DNA of 64,000 bases from an uncultured Anaerotruncus sp. Its GTDB lineage: Bacteria; Bacillota; Clostridia; Oscillospirales; Acutalibacteraceae. The notes beneath the pieces are model-generated. The model made no database searches, was not told the DNA's origin, and saw only the letters and a program-made list of their open reading frames with translations. The DNA is taken from positions 332,929 through 396,928 of the forward strand of contig UQDL01000001.1 in NCBI GenBank assembly GCA_900539775.1, read 5' to 3'. The translations under genes were made by a program, and so were the position numbers. Below, one piece after another: positions 9,062 to 17,345 of the stretch. Every line of letters begins with the position of its first letter. Positions within the stretch are counted from its first letter, which is position 1.

Positions 9062-9090
9062 TTGCCACGGGCATTAAAGTGTGCTACAAT
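9062..9090 (+). promoter_or_regulatory. Promoter for galT
   Basis: TTGCCA, a 17-base spacer ending in TGC (extended -10), TACAAT. The leader to the galT start is about 77 bases. Confidence 0.8.
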
Positions 9091-9173
9091 AATAAGCCGA
9101 AAAGATGTTATATAAATAATGTATGCAAATCGGCCGGCGCAAAAACTCTCGGCCGTGCACAGGAGATTGTTTT

Positions 9174-10670
9174 ATGAATATTTATGAAGCTATAACAGCG
9201 CTTTCCGATTATGCCGTTCGCACCGGCCTTATTGAAGATGCAGACAGGGTTTATTCCGTAAACAGCCTGCTTGAGGCTTTGCAGCTTGATTCATATGAGC
9301 CCTGCGAGGTTTGCGGCAAGCCGCAGCTTGCGGAAATTTTGGATTCAATTCTTGATTATGCGTGCAAAAACGGAATTTGCGAGGATTCAATTGTTTATCG
9401 TGATTTGTTTGATACAAAAATTATGGGCTTGCTCACTCCGCGCCCGTCTTGGGTTATAGATAAATTTGAATCGCTTTATGCCGAAAGCCCCAAGGCCGCC
9501 ACGGATTTTTATTATGATTTCAGCAAAAAAACAAATTATATCCGTGCAGACAGGCTTGCCAAGGATGTTAAATGGATAACGCCAACTCCATACGGCGATA
9601 TTGATATGACAATCAATCTTTCAAAGCCGGAAAAAGACCCCCGTGCAATTGCCGCAGCTCTTAAAATGAAGCAAAGCTCATATCCAAAATGCCAGCTTTG
9701 CCGTGAAAATGAGGGCTATGCAGGCAGAGTTAATCACCCGGCAAGGCAAAATCACCGCATTATTCCCATAACAATGGGCGGCGAGCCTTGGTTTTTGCAA
9801 TATTCTCCATATGGCTATTATAATGAGCACTGCATTGCTTTCAACGGCAAGCACACTCCGATGACAATAAATAAGGCTGCATTTGAAAAGCTTTTTGATT
9901 TTGTTAAAAGATTTCCGCATTATTTTATCGGCTCTAATGCGGATTTGCCGATAGTGGGCGGCTCAATCTTAACACACGAGCATTTTCAGGGTGGTTGCTA
10001 CACATTTGCAATGACAAAAGCTGAAATTGAATTCCCCTTTGAATTTAAGGGCTATGATGATATTGAAGCAGGTATTTTGCATTGGCCCATGTCTGTGCTT
10101 CGCCTCAGAGGGGAAGACACGGCACGCATTTGCGAGCTTGCGGATAAGGTTCTTGCCGCTTGGAAATGCTACACGGATGAGGAAGCATTTATTTATGCCG
10201 AAACAGAGGGCACTCCGCACAATGCAATCACGCCGATTGCCAGATTTGCAAACGGAAAATACGAAATTGATCTTGTGCTCAGAAATAATATCACAACTCC
10301 CGAATTTCCGGATGGATATTATCATCCGCACCCGGAATATCACCACATCAAGCGTGAAAATATCGGCTTGATAGAGGTTATGGGGCTTGCCGTTTTGCCG
10401 GCACGCCTTAAAACAGAACTTGAGCTTCTGGAAAAGGCTTTGCTTTCGGGCAGCGATATTGCGGCAGACGAAAGGATTGCAAAGCACAAGGAATGGGCAC
10501 TTGATATTGCCGCCCGCTATGAGCTTAATGCAGATAATTGCACAGATATCCTCAGGCAGGAGGTTGGCAAGGTGTTTGCCGCCATTCTTGAGCAGTGCGG
10601 CGTGTTTGAGCGAAACGAAAAGGGCAGAGCGCAGTTTGTGCGCTTCCTTGAAAGCATCAAAACAAACTGA
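9174..10670 (+). CDS. galT: UDP-glucose--hexose-1-phosphate uridylyltransferase, Firmicutes type
   Basis: Leloir pathway enzyme that swaps UMP between UDP-glucose and galactose-1-phosphate. 498 residues, the length of the long Firmicutes GalT rather than the roughly 350-residue E. coli type. The family's active-site region ILTHEHFQGG and the conserved HPARQNHRIIP and PYGYYNEHCIAF stretches are visible. The ATG at 9174 has AGGAGA seven bases upstream; the longer in-frame reading has no such site. No galK or galE lies beside it. The divergent MFS symporter, the GH27 enzyme and the GH2 enzyme in this window would supply its galactose. Confidence 0.93.
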   Translation: MNIYEAITALSDYAVRTGLIEDADRVYSVNSLLEALQLDSYEPCEVCGKPQLAEILDSILDYACKNGICEDSIVYRDLFDTKIMGLLTPRPSWVIDKFESLYAESPKAATDFYYDFSKKTNYIRADRLAKDVKWITPTPYGDIDMTINLSKPEKDPRAIAAALKMKQSSYPKCQLCRENEGYAGRVNHPARQNHRIIPITMGGEPWFLQYSPYGYYNEHCIAFNGKHTPMTINKAAFEKLFDFVKRFPHYFIGSNADLPIVGGSILTHEHFQGGCYTFAMTKAEIEFPFEFKGYDDIEAGILHWPMSVLRLRGEDTARICELADKVLAAWKCYTDEEAFIYAETEGTPHNAITPIARFANGKYEIDLVLRNNITTPEFPDGYYHPHPEYHHIKRENIGLIEVMGLAVLPARLKTELELLEKALLSGSDIAADERIAKHKEWALDIAARYELNADNCTDILRQEVGKVFAAILEQCGVFERNEKGRAQFVRFLESIKTN

Positions 10671-10778
10671 TAATCGCATTATGAAAAACGGCAGCGGTTT
10701 ACGAAAAAATTTAAACAAGCCTGTTTTGCCGTTTTCGCCGAATCGGCAATTTTGCATAAATTAAATATAAAAATCAAC

Positions 10779-10836
10779 GGCAACCGAAGGTGTGGGCTAT
10801 TCTTTGTGAATTGCACATCGGCGGTTGCTTTTTTTC
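10779..10836 (+). terminator. Terminator of galT
   Basis: GGCAACCG pairs with CGGTTGCT, with an inner GGTGTG/CACATC stem, followed by seven T. Confidence 0.8.
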
Positions 10837-10895
10837 GCCGTGGCAATATTTTCTTCTTTGCATAAAATGAATTGAATAATGAAAGGAGAAAAGCT

Positions 10896-11501
10896 ATGTT
10901 TAATTATGTTAAAAAATTGCAATATCCCATAAATATAAAGCACTGCGATCCTCAGGCCGCAAGCATGATAATTTCTCAATACGGCGGCCCTAACGGAGAA
11001 CTTGGAGCATCGCTCAGGTATCTTTCTCAAAGATATTCAATGCCGCTTCCGGAGCTTAAAGGCTTGCTCACCGATATAGGCACAGAGGAACTTGGCCACC
11101 TTGAAATGATTGGCACAATAGTGCATCAGCTCACAAAGAATTTAACGGAAAAGCAAATAGAGGAAAATCCCGGCTTTGCGGCATATTTCGTGGATCACAC
11201 GGCAGGGGTTTATCCTGCGGCGGCAAGCGGCTTTCCTTGGAATGCGGCCTCAATTCAATCAACAGGCGATCCTATTGCGGATTTAAATGAAAATCTTGCA
11301 GCAGAGCAAAAGGCAAGAATCACTTATGATAATATTTTGCGCCTGGTGGATGATCCCGATGTTGTGCAGCCCATTAAATTTTTAAGAGAGCGTGAAATTG
11401 TGCATTATCAGCGCTTCGGCGAGGCATTGCGCCTGCTGACCGATAAAATGAACAGCAAAAATTTTTATGCCTTTAATCCCGGGTTTGACGGAAAAAAATA
11501 A
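10896..11501 (+). CDS. cotJC: Spore coat CotJC / manganese catalase family protein
   Basis: A di-manganese ferritin-like four-helix protein, 201 residues, that in Bacillus is part of the CotJ spore-coat complex and may break down hydrogen peroxide. Metal-ligand-type motifs are visible: EELGHLE (about 66-72), the AAEQKAR helix (about 145) and REREIVHYQRFGEA (about 170). The start has AAGGAG. The usual partners cotJA and cotJB are not next to it; it stands alone between galT and a convergent operon. Catalase activity is inferred from the family. Confidence 0.9.
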   Translation: MFNYVKKLQYPINIKHCDPQAASMIISQYGGPNGELGASLRYLSQRYSMPLPELKGLLTDIGTEELGHLEMIGTIVHQLTKNLTEKQIEENPGFAAYFVDHTAGVYPAAASGFPWNAASIQSTGDPIADLNENLAAEQKARITYDNILRLVDDPDVVQPIKFLREREIVHYQRFGEALRLLTDKMNSKNFYAFNPGFDGKK

Positions 11502-11557
11502 TGCGCTCTCCGGCGGAGAGCCGCCGCTTTTTCTGCGGCGCTGCATTTCTTAAACAG

Positions 11558-11590
11558 CAAAAGGAGCAGTTTGTGACTGCTCCTTTTTGT
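11558..11590. terminator. Bidirectional terminator between cotJC and tarJ
   Basis: AAAAGGAGCAGT and ACTGCTCCTTTT pair around the loop TTGTG, with T runs on both strands. The two genes converge on it. Confidence 0.88.
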
Positions 11591-11604
11591 GTTGTGTTTT
11601 TATT

Positions 11605-12630
11605 TTATTCTTCCCATTTCATAATGGTTTTGCCGAATGCTTTTTTTGTGTCTTTTTCAAATGCGGCCTTTATGTCTGCCACGGTGCGCACCGTGTTTAC
11701 GGAGCTTATGAGGTTGCCCAGATAATCAATGATTTCCGGGTGCGTTTCATACATTTTAACGGTTTTTTCAAAATCCGAAACACCGCTGCGTGACGAGCCG
11801 AAAAGGCGAAGCCCTTTTTCAAGAACCATGCGTGTGTTTATCTGCACGGGATATTCGGAAACCCCAAGCAGCGAGATTGTGCCCTCCGGCTTGATAAAAT
11901 CAATAATTTGCTCTATTGCCACGGGGCTGCCGTTTCCGCCAACGCATTCAAAAGCATGGTCAACGGTTAATCCGCCCGGAATTGCATTTACCGCATAGGT
12001 TGCATCGGCAAAAGTGAAATCCGCAAGCTTGCCGTATGTTTTTCCGAAAACGAAAATTTGCGATTGCGGAAAAGTCTTTTTGAGAAAAAGAGCGGTTATA
12101 TAGCCCAAATTACCGTCGCCCCAAACGCCGATGCGCTCACGGCGGCCGTGTGCAATCCCGTTAAAGCGGGTTATGGCGTGCACGGAAACGGAAACAATTT
12201 CCGTAAACGCAGCCACATTCAAATTTATTCCTTGCGGCAGCGGCACAAGCCTTTTTGGTGAAATTTCAACATATTCCTGCAAAAATCCATCCATTGAAGA
12301 GCCGCAGAATTTAGATGTTTTTAAATAATTTTCGGCGATATAATCATCTTTTTCGCATGGCGCATTAGGCACCATAACAACTCTGTCGCCGCTTTTAAAG
12401 GTGCCGGTGGGGTCAAAAACAACCTTGCCTATGCCCTCGTGAATAAGAGCCATCGGCAGCTTTTGCGCCAAAACCTTTGGGTCTCTTGTGCCAAGGTAAT
12501 AGCGCATATCGGCATTGCAAATTGAAAGGTGAGTGGGGCGAACTATTGCATTTTGCCCAAACAGCTCAATGTCTTCAAAAGCAATTTCAAAGCGCCTCGG
12601 CTCGGCAAGGCGGTAAACGGTGTTTATCAT
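11605..12630 (-). CDS. tarJ: Ribitol-5-phosphate 2-dehydrogenase (TarJ-like)
   Basis: A zinc-type alcohol dehydrogenase family member that reduces ribulose-5-phosphate to ribitol-5-phosphate with NADPH. 341 residues. The N-terminal catalytic half carries CNADMRYYLGTRDP and ALIHEGIG; the Rossmann half carries GVWGDGNLGYITA. The ligand region LSICNADMRYY is the TarJ/Bcs1 version of the ADH zinc site. Its ATG overlaps the tarI stop by 4 bases (ATGA), which is strong support because the two enzymes act in sequence to make CDP-ribitol for teichoic acid or capsule. Confidence 0.9.
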   Translation of the reverse strand: MINTVYRLAEPRRFEIAFEDIELFGQNAIVRPTHLSICNADMRYYLGTRDPKVLAQKLPMALIHEGIGKVVFDPTGTFKSGDRVVMVPNAPCEKDDYIAENYLKTSKFCGSSMDGFLQEYVEISPKRLVPLPQGINLNVAAFTEIVSVSVHAITRFNGIAHGRRERIGVWGDGNLGYITALFLKKTFPQSQIFVFGKTYGKLADFTFADATYAVNAIPGGLTVDHAFECVGGNGSPVAIEQIIDFIKPEGTISLLGVSEYPVQINTRMVLEKGLRLFGSSRSGVSDFEKTVKMYETHPEIIDYLGNLISSVNTVRTVADIKAAFEKDTKKAFGKTIMKWEE

Positions 12631-13334
12631 TCTTCATCCTCCAGCAGGGAACGGGCAACCCGCAAATCATACGGGTATGTGATTTTAATATTAAATGTTT
12701 CGCCCTCAACAAGCGCCACCTTTTCGCCCTTTAGCACAAAGATTTTTGCGGCGTCCGTTAAAATGTCTTTTTCCTCGGCTGAAAGTTCGCCGTAAAGCTG
12801 TTTCAGCTTTGCTGCCTTAAAGGATTGCGGAGTTTGCCCTTGATACATGTGGCTTCTGTTTGGAATTGCGCTTATTGTTTTTTCGTTTTTTGATTCAACA
12901 ATTGTGTCTGTTGCTTTAATCACTGTGTCGCATGCGTCATATTCACGGCAGGCGGCAATGTTTTCCTCAATGATTCTGTGCGTAACAAACGGGCGCACGG
13001 AATCGTGGGTAACTATGATTGTGTTTTCATCCAGGCCGAAATTTTGCTCAATGTAATCAACCGCATTCATAATGGTTTCGTTTCTTGTGGTGCCGCCCTC
13101 AATAACGCAAACCTTGTTTTGTGCGGGTGCAATGTGCTTTCTGATAAGATCCTTGGTGTGCTCCACCCATTGCGAAGGGCAAAGCACTATAACCTTTTCA
13201 AAATCCGGGTAGGTGAAGAATTTTTCAATTGTGTATATTATAACCGGCTTGCCTTTTAGCGTTAAATATTGCTTGGGCTTGTCGCCGCCCATACGAGAGC
13301 CTATTCCGCCGGCAAGAACTATTCCGTAAACCAT
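12627..13334 (-). CDS. tarI: Ribitol-5-phosphate cytidylyltransferase (TarI; IspD superfamily)
   Basis: Joins CTP and ribitol-5-phosphate to give CDP-ribitol. 235 residues with the nucleotide-binding start VLAGGIGSRMGGDKPKQY, the THDSVRPFV motif and KITYPYDL near the C-terminus. The sequence belongs to the TarI/IspD superfamily; the overlapping tarJ gene decides for TarI over the isoprenoid enzyme IspD. The upstream gene encodes an iron alcohol dehydrogenase 51 bases away, so all three are probably one transcript. Confidence 0.9.
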   Translation of the reverse strand: MVYGIVLAGGIGSRMGGDKPKQYLTLKGKPVIIYTIEKFFTYPDFEKVIVLCPSQWVEHTKDLIRKHIAPAQNKVCVIEGGTTRNETIMNAVDYIEQNFGLDENTIIVTHDSVRPFVTHRIIEENIAACREYDACDTVIKATDTIVESKNEKTISAIPNRSHMYQGQTPQSFKAAKLKQLYGELSAEEKDILTDAAKIFVLKGEKVALVEGETFNIKITYPYDLRVARSLLEDEE

Positions 13335-13385
13335 ATATATCTCCTTTCGGCAATCCGCCGCTTTATGTGATTTAATATCTATATA

Positions 13386-14516
13386 TTATCTTAAAGCGCA
13401 AAACATTTCAAGGATATTTTGCTTTGAAAGCGGAATGGGGTTGCGCTCCATAAGCATGCTCATGCTTTTTTCCGTAAGCTCGGCGATTTGTTCATAGCTT
13501 GTGCAGCCTATTTCGCTCAGTCGGCTTCGCATTCCCATTCTCTTTTTCATTGCGGAAATTTCGTTTGCCATTTCCTCCGGGCTCTCAAATCCGCATTCGT
13601 GCGCAAGTGCGGCTATTCTGCCGTTTGCATCTGCATTTTTCGCATTGAATTTGATAAAGTAATCAAGCGTGAAGGCGCAAGCCTCGCCGTGCGGCATTCC
13701 GTAAATATTTGTAAGCGGAAAAGAGCAGGCATGGCTGCCCGTTGTGCGCGGGTGTGAAAAAGCAACTCCCGCCGTTATGCTTGCCTGTGCCATTTTTTCT
13801 CTTGCTTCCTTATTGCTCGGCTCGTTGAAAGCCTTTTCAAGATATTTAAAAACAAGCTTTGCCGCATAAACGGAGCACGCAGAGCAAAGCGGCTGATTCA
13901 AGGTGCTCCAGTAGCTTTCTATTGCATGGCTCAGCACATCAAGCCCTGTTGATGCCGTAACGGCAGGGGGCACCGAAAGAGTAAGCTCCGGGTCTATTAT
14001 TGCAATTTTGGGATACATTGCCGGGTCGTTCATGGGTGCTTTAAGCCCCTTTGCCGTGTCCGTAAGCACAGAAATGTTTGTAACCTCGCTTGCCGTTCCG
14101 CTTGTGGTGGGAAATGCAAGCATCGGAATTGCCTCGGCAGCATCAATTCGCCTGCCACCCGTGTGATATTCGGCAATTTTGCCGTTGCCGTTAACCGTTG
14201 CGGCGGCAGCCTTGCAGCAATCCATCGGTGAGCCTCCGCCCAGCGCCACGGCAAAATCTGCATTGCAGCTGCGCATAAGCGCCGTGCAGGCATCAACATT
14301 ATCAGTTGTTGGATTTGGGCGAATATCCGTGAAAATTTCTTTTATTCTGCCGCCGGAGTTTTTAACAAATTCATCGGAAACGCCTTGCTTTGCAACACTT
14401 GCAGAGCAAACAAGCACGCCCCTTGTGCCGCCGATTTCATCAATGTATTTGCCGATTTCGTTGCGCTTTCCGCTGCCGAAAACTATTTTAACGGGCAAAT
14501 TGAATTCCCATTGCAT
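13386..14516 (-). CDS. Iron-containing alcohol dehydrogenase
   Basis: 376 residues of the group III (metal-dependent) dehydrogenase family. N-terminal nucleotide domain with ALGGGSPMDCCKAA; C-terminal helical domain with the metal ligands in GLDVLSHAIESYW and the IYGMPHGEACA region. The substrate is unknown. Its position in front of tarI-tarJ suggests a polyol or aldehyde step linked to surface polymer precursors. A phosphonoacetaldehyde reductase, which belongs to the same superfamily, is another possibility, but no phosphonate genes (ppm, ppd) are nearby. Confidence 0.88.
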   Translation of the reverse strand: MQWEFNLPVKIVFGSGKRNEIGKYIDEIGGTRGVLVCSASVAKQGVSDEFVKNSGGRIKEIFTDIRPNPTTDNVDACTALMRSCNADFAVALGGGSPMDCCKAAAATVNGNGKIAEYHTGGRRIDAAEAIPMLAFPTTSGTASEVTNISVLTDTAKGLKAPMNDPAMYPKIAIIDPELTLSVPPAVTASTGLDVLSHAIESYWSTLNQPLCSACSVYAAKLVFKYLEKAFNEPSNKEAREKMAQASITAGVAFSHPRTTGSHACSFPLTNIYGMPHGEACAFTLDYFIKFNAKNADANGRIAALAHECGFESPEEMANEISAMKKRMGMRSRLSEIGCTSYEQIAELTEKSMSMLMERNPIPLSKQNILEMFCALR

Positions 14517-14861
14517 ATAATCAACTCCAAAATGATTGATAAAGATATTTTATCACTATTGCGCCCGCCGTTCAAGCATATATTGCCTGCCGGTGAAAGC
14601 ATATTGAAAATCGGGGCAAAAATAAATCTGCCGACACTTGCGTATCGGCAGATTCTTTTAACGGTGCGGCGGCGCATCCTAATTATTCCCTGCTTCAAAC
14701 CGAAGAAAATGCTTTTTGCAATTTGCAAATAATTATGAATTTGGGGCATTGGGCAATGGTTTCAAAGGAAAAATCACCGGCAATTCATTTTGTTATCCGC
14801 CATCCTAAGTTGCGCGGCGCAATAGAAAAATTTTCTCCGCCGATTGTTGAAAAATAAAGAA
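14517..14861. other. Gene-poor interval with an inverted repeat
   Basis: No convincing gene. AATCTGCCGA and TCGGCAGATT (14625-14654) form a 10-bp hairpin of unknown role. A 40-codon reading frame at 14735-14857 has no ribosome site and is not called. The promoter of the iron dehydrogenase operon should lie here, but I see no clear match. Confidence 0.5.
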
Positions 14862-14905
14862 AAAGCCGCTCAGAGATTCAAAAGGCCCTGAGCGGCTTTA
14901 GTTTT
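14859..14905 (-). terminator. Terminator of the solute-binding lipoprotein gene
   Basis: AAAGCCGCTCAG pairs with CTGAGCGGCTTT, one bulge near the loop. On the minus strand TTTTTCTTTATTTTT follows. Confidence 0.87.
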
Positions 14906-14925
14906 GTTAAATTTTAATTTTCGGC

Positions 14926-15792
14926 TTATTTTTGCTCCGGTTTAAAATTAAAAACGCAGGTTTCGCTGTTGCCGAAATACTTTTCCGCAAGCGGGGTGAG
15001 TGTGTCGCCATCGCCGTAATCGGGGGATTTCATTTCGTAAACCGCTTCGTTAAAGCCTGCCGAATAATCGTTGTTTTTTGCAAAGGCAAAGCCGTATTCA
15101 ATCCTGTCCAGCTCGCCGGGAATGATTTTAAACTCTGCATAATCGGGATATGCATAAAGGCTGAAATCATCAATTATAACCGCATTTACGCTGCCGTTTT
15201 TTAGCGCTTCAAAAGCATCCTGTGCAGATGCGTAACTCTCTGCAAGGGCAAGTGAATTTTTCAAAGATGAATTGTTGTTGAGCGCAGTGCTTGCCGTGTC
15301 TGAAACAACGGCTGCCTTTGCGCCTTCAAGGTCTTTGTAAGAGGCAATTTGGCTGTCTGCCGAAACCGCCGTAATTATGCGGTTTTCAATAATGTTTGCG
15401 CTCCAATTGTAATCCTCGTTTGCGGTGCCTGTGTTCTTTTGCATTGCGCCTATGAAAATCATTGCGGTGTATGTTTTTCCGTTTTCATCCGTGTAAGCGG
15501 CATCCTCGCCAAGCTTGTGATCCTGTGGCACCTGCACGAATTCATAATTTTTGTAGTCGCCCTTAAAGGAATCAAAGGCGTTTTTGAAAAGCTCAACATC
15601 AAAGCCGGTAAGCTCGCCGTTTTCGTCCTTATAAAGAAACGGAGCCTGCTCTGCCGTGTATGCCACAAGCATAGTGCTTGATGTAATTTCGTCTGCCTCT
15701 TCGTTTTTGCCTGAATTGCTGCATCCTGCAAAAAGCGAGCCTATAAGCAAAACGCAAAGCAGTGTGCAGATTGTTTTTTTTATCATTTTCAA
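14926..15792 (-). CDS. Amino-acid-type ABC transporter solute-binding lipoprotein
   Basis: About 288 residues of the family 3 solute-binding proteins. It has a signal peptide with lipobox LFAGC (lipidated Cys near residue 23), then PFLYKDENGELTGFDVELFK, the typical family 3 opening, and a C-terminal YGFAFAKNN strand. It would bind a polar amino acid or similar ligand outside the membrane. No permease or ATPase gene is next to it, so it is an orphan. Start choice: GGAGG lies 8 bases before a TTG at 15792, but 14 before the ATG at 15786, so TTG is preferred; both give the same signal peptide. Confidence 0.88.
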   Translation of the reverse strand: MKMIKKTICTLLCVLLIGSLFAGCSNSGKNEEADEITSSTMLVAYTAEQAPFLYKDENGELTGFDVELFKNAFDSFKGDYKNYEFVQVPQDHKLGEDAAYTDENGKTYTAMIFIGAMQKNTGTANEDYNWSANIIENRIITAVSADSQIASYKDLEGAKAAVVSDTASTALNNNSSLKNSLALAESYASAQDAFEALKNGSVNAVIIDDFSLYAYPDYAEFKIIPGELDRIEYGFAFAKNNDYSAGFNEAVYEMKSPDYGDGDTLTPLAEKYFGNSETCVFNFKPEQK

Positions 15793-15934
15793 GGTGAAAT
15801 CCTCCATTCGGGCTTTCTTTATTATATTGTAATTTTAAATCATAATTCGCCTAAAGTCAATATAAACGATGTGCGTAATCAATGTTTAATAATGCACGGC
15901 GCTTTTAATTTGCGCTTGCGGCGATTGCTTTTTC

Positions 15935-16177
15935 TTATTCCTCGGCAAACAGTTCGCCGATTTCCACCTTCAGCACCTTGGCAATGGCGCGAAGCTCAAT
16001 ATCCGTAACTGTTCGTGATTGATCCTCGATTCTGGAAACGGAACCTCTGCAAACATAAACGCCTTGCAGTTCCAGCAAATTTGAAAGCCGCTGTTGGCTC
16101 ATTTTTTGCAATTTTCTGTGCTTTTTTATTTGTGCGCCGGTGCAATTTGTTTTGTCGCCGTCTATTATGCGTGCCAT
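15935..16177 (-). CDS. XRE-family helix-turn-helix repressor
   Basis: 80 residues that are almost entirely one lambda-repressor-like DNA-binding domain: IKKHRKLQKMSQQRLSNLLE, then GSVSRIEDQSRTVTDIELRA. The ATG at 16177 has AGGAG. There is no separate sensor domain. It is divergent from the band-7 gene, with two near-identical palindromes in between, so it probably represses itself and the neighbouring genes. The inducing signal is not visible. Confidence 0.88.
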   Translation of the reverse strand: MARIIDGDKTNCTGAQIKKHRKLQKMSQQRLSNLLELQGVYVCRGSVSRIEDQSRTVTDIELRAIAKVLKVEIGELFAEE

Positions 16178-16200
16178 TGTTGTTCTCCTGTTCTTTGATA

Positions 16201-16223
16201 AATTGTCTTGACACAAGACAATT
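16201..16223. promoter_or_regulatory. Operator 1, palindrome overlapping the band-7 promoter
   Basis: AATTGTCTTG and CAAGACAATT flank a 3-base centre; the arms match perfectly over 10 bp. It covers the -35 element of the rightward promoter and lies in the leader of the XRE gene. Likely bound by the XRE protein. Confidence 0.8.
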
Positions 16224-16236
16224 TATATTGTAAAAT
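16208..16236 (+). promoter_or_regulatory. Promoter for the band-7/zinc-ribbon operon
   Basis: TTGACA, a 17-base spacer, TAAAAT. The -35 is inside operator 1, and the predicted start (about 16243) is just before operator 2. Confidence 0.8.
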
Positions 16237-16250
16237 GACTTTGGATTATT

Positions 16251-16271
16251 ATTGTCCTGTCATAAGACAAT
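16251..16271. promoter_or_regulatory. Operator 2, second copy of the palindrome
   Basis: ATTGTCCTGT-C-ATAAGACAAT keeps the outer ATTGTC/GACAAT arms of operator 1. The centres are about 49 bases apart, so the copies sit at slightly different helical phases. It would block early elongation or take part in looping. Confidence 0.75.
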
Positions 16272-16368
16272 GTTGAAATTTAAGCGGCCGAAATTATGCA
16301 CGGCACGCATGATTTTGCTTGCCGCAGGATTAAAGCAATCAAAATCGCGTTCGTCTGGAGGAATGATT

Positions 16369-17331
16369 ATGTCGGAAGGCTTTTGGGGCAGTCAGTTTAT
16401 AGATGTTATCGAATATGTTGATGAAAGCAATAAAATGCTTGTGAGCAAGTTTGAACGCCGAGGCGATGAAATTAAGCAGGGTGCAAAGCTTATCGTTCGC
16501 AACGGGCAGTGCGCCGTTTTTGTTTTTCAGGGCCGCATTGCGGATATCTTTGCGCCCGGTTCATATAAGCTGAATACGGGTAATCTGCCTGTTCTTTCAA
16601 GCTTGGCGGCACTGCCTTATAAATTCAATTCGCCTATTAAATCGGATGTGTATTTTGTTAATACCACTCAGTTTATAAATAACCGATGGGGCACGAAAAA
16701 TCCAATCCTTATGCGCGATCCCGATTTTAATGTTGTGCGCGTAACGGCGTTCGGCACCCATGCTTTTCAAATAACGGATGTTAATCGCTTTATGACTCAG
16801 GTGTTCGGCGCGCGAAAGCTGAATATGACCTATGATATTTTGTCTTTTTTAAACAGCTTCGTTTCCGAATCCGTTTCCGCCGCAATTGCCCAAAGCAAAT
16901 TGCCCGTGCTGGATTTGGCAACTTCTTATCGTGAGTTTTCAAAAACCGTTTTGGATTATGCAAATCAAAAGGCGGCAAATCTGGGCTTTCGCTTCAACGA
17001 TTTGGCAATAGAAAATATTTCTTTGCCGCAGGAAGTGGAAAAGCTGATAGACGAGCAATCCGGCGTGGGAATCGCCTCTAAAAATATGGATCGCTTTGTG
17101 CAATATCAAACGGCGCGCGCCATGCGCGAGGCATCTAATAAGGACGGCGGTTTGGCGGCTTTGGGCGCAAGCTTTGCATTCGGCAGGCAAATGGCGGATA
17201 CCGTCGGCCAAGCCTCTGTAAAGGAAGAAAATAAAGTTGAAAAACTGCGCGAATATAAAAAGCTGCTTGATGAAGGTGTCATCAGCGAAGTGGAATTTAC
17301 GGAAATAAAGAAAAAATTACTCGATTTATAA
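16369..17331 (+). CDS. SPFH/band-7 domain protein with C-terminal SHOCT motif
   Basis: 320 residues. An SPFH (band-7-like) domain spans about 15-250, close to the YdjI/virion-core-like group: FWGSQFIDVIEYVDESNKML, then an FAPGSYKLNTGN hairpin. A short helical pair ends it (LREYKKLLDEGVISEVEFTE), which is a SHOCT domain. Such proteins often oligomerise on membranes under envelope or antimicrobial stress. It has no transmembrane helix itself and may be tethered by its membrane partner encoded next. The ATG at 16369 has GGAGG at spacing 7. The function is inferred from family behaviour only. Confidence 0.85.
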   Translation: MSEGFWGSQFIDVIEYVDESNKMLVSKFERRGDEIKQGAKLIVRNGQCAVFVFQGRIADIFAPGSYKLNTGNLPVLSSLAALPYKFNSPIKSDVYFVNTTQFINNRWGTKNPILMRDPDFNVVRVTAFGTHAFQITDVNRFMTQVFGARKLNMTYDILSFLNSFVSESVSAAIAQSKLPVLDLATSYREFSKTVLDYANQKAANLGFRFNDLAIENISLPQEVEKLIDEQSGVGIASKNMDRFVQYQTARAMREASNKDGGLAALGASFAFGRQMADTVGQASVKEENKVEKLREYKKLLDEGVISEVEFTEIKKKLLDL

Positions 17332-17345
17332 AGGAGCGATAAATA

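Noticed and set aside
12627..13334. IspD (isoprenoid synthesis) as the identity of the cytidylyltransferase
   Set aside because: The 4-base overlap with a ribitol-5-phosphate dehydrogenase gene supports TarI; IspD would not be expected with that partner.
14735..14857. 40-codon plus-strand frame between the iron dehydrogenase and the lipoprotein
   Set aside because: No ribosome site, no recognisable domain, and close to a convergent terminator.
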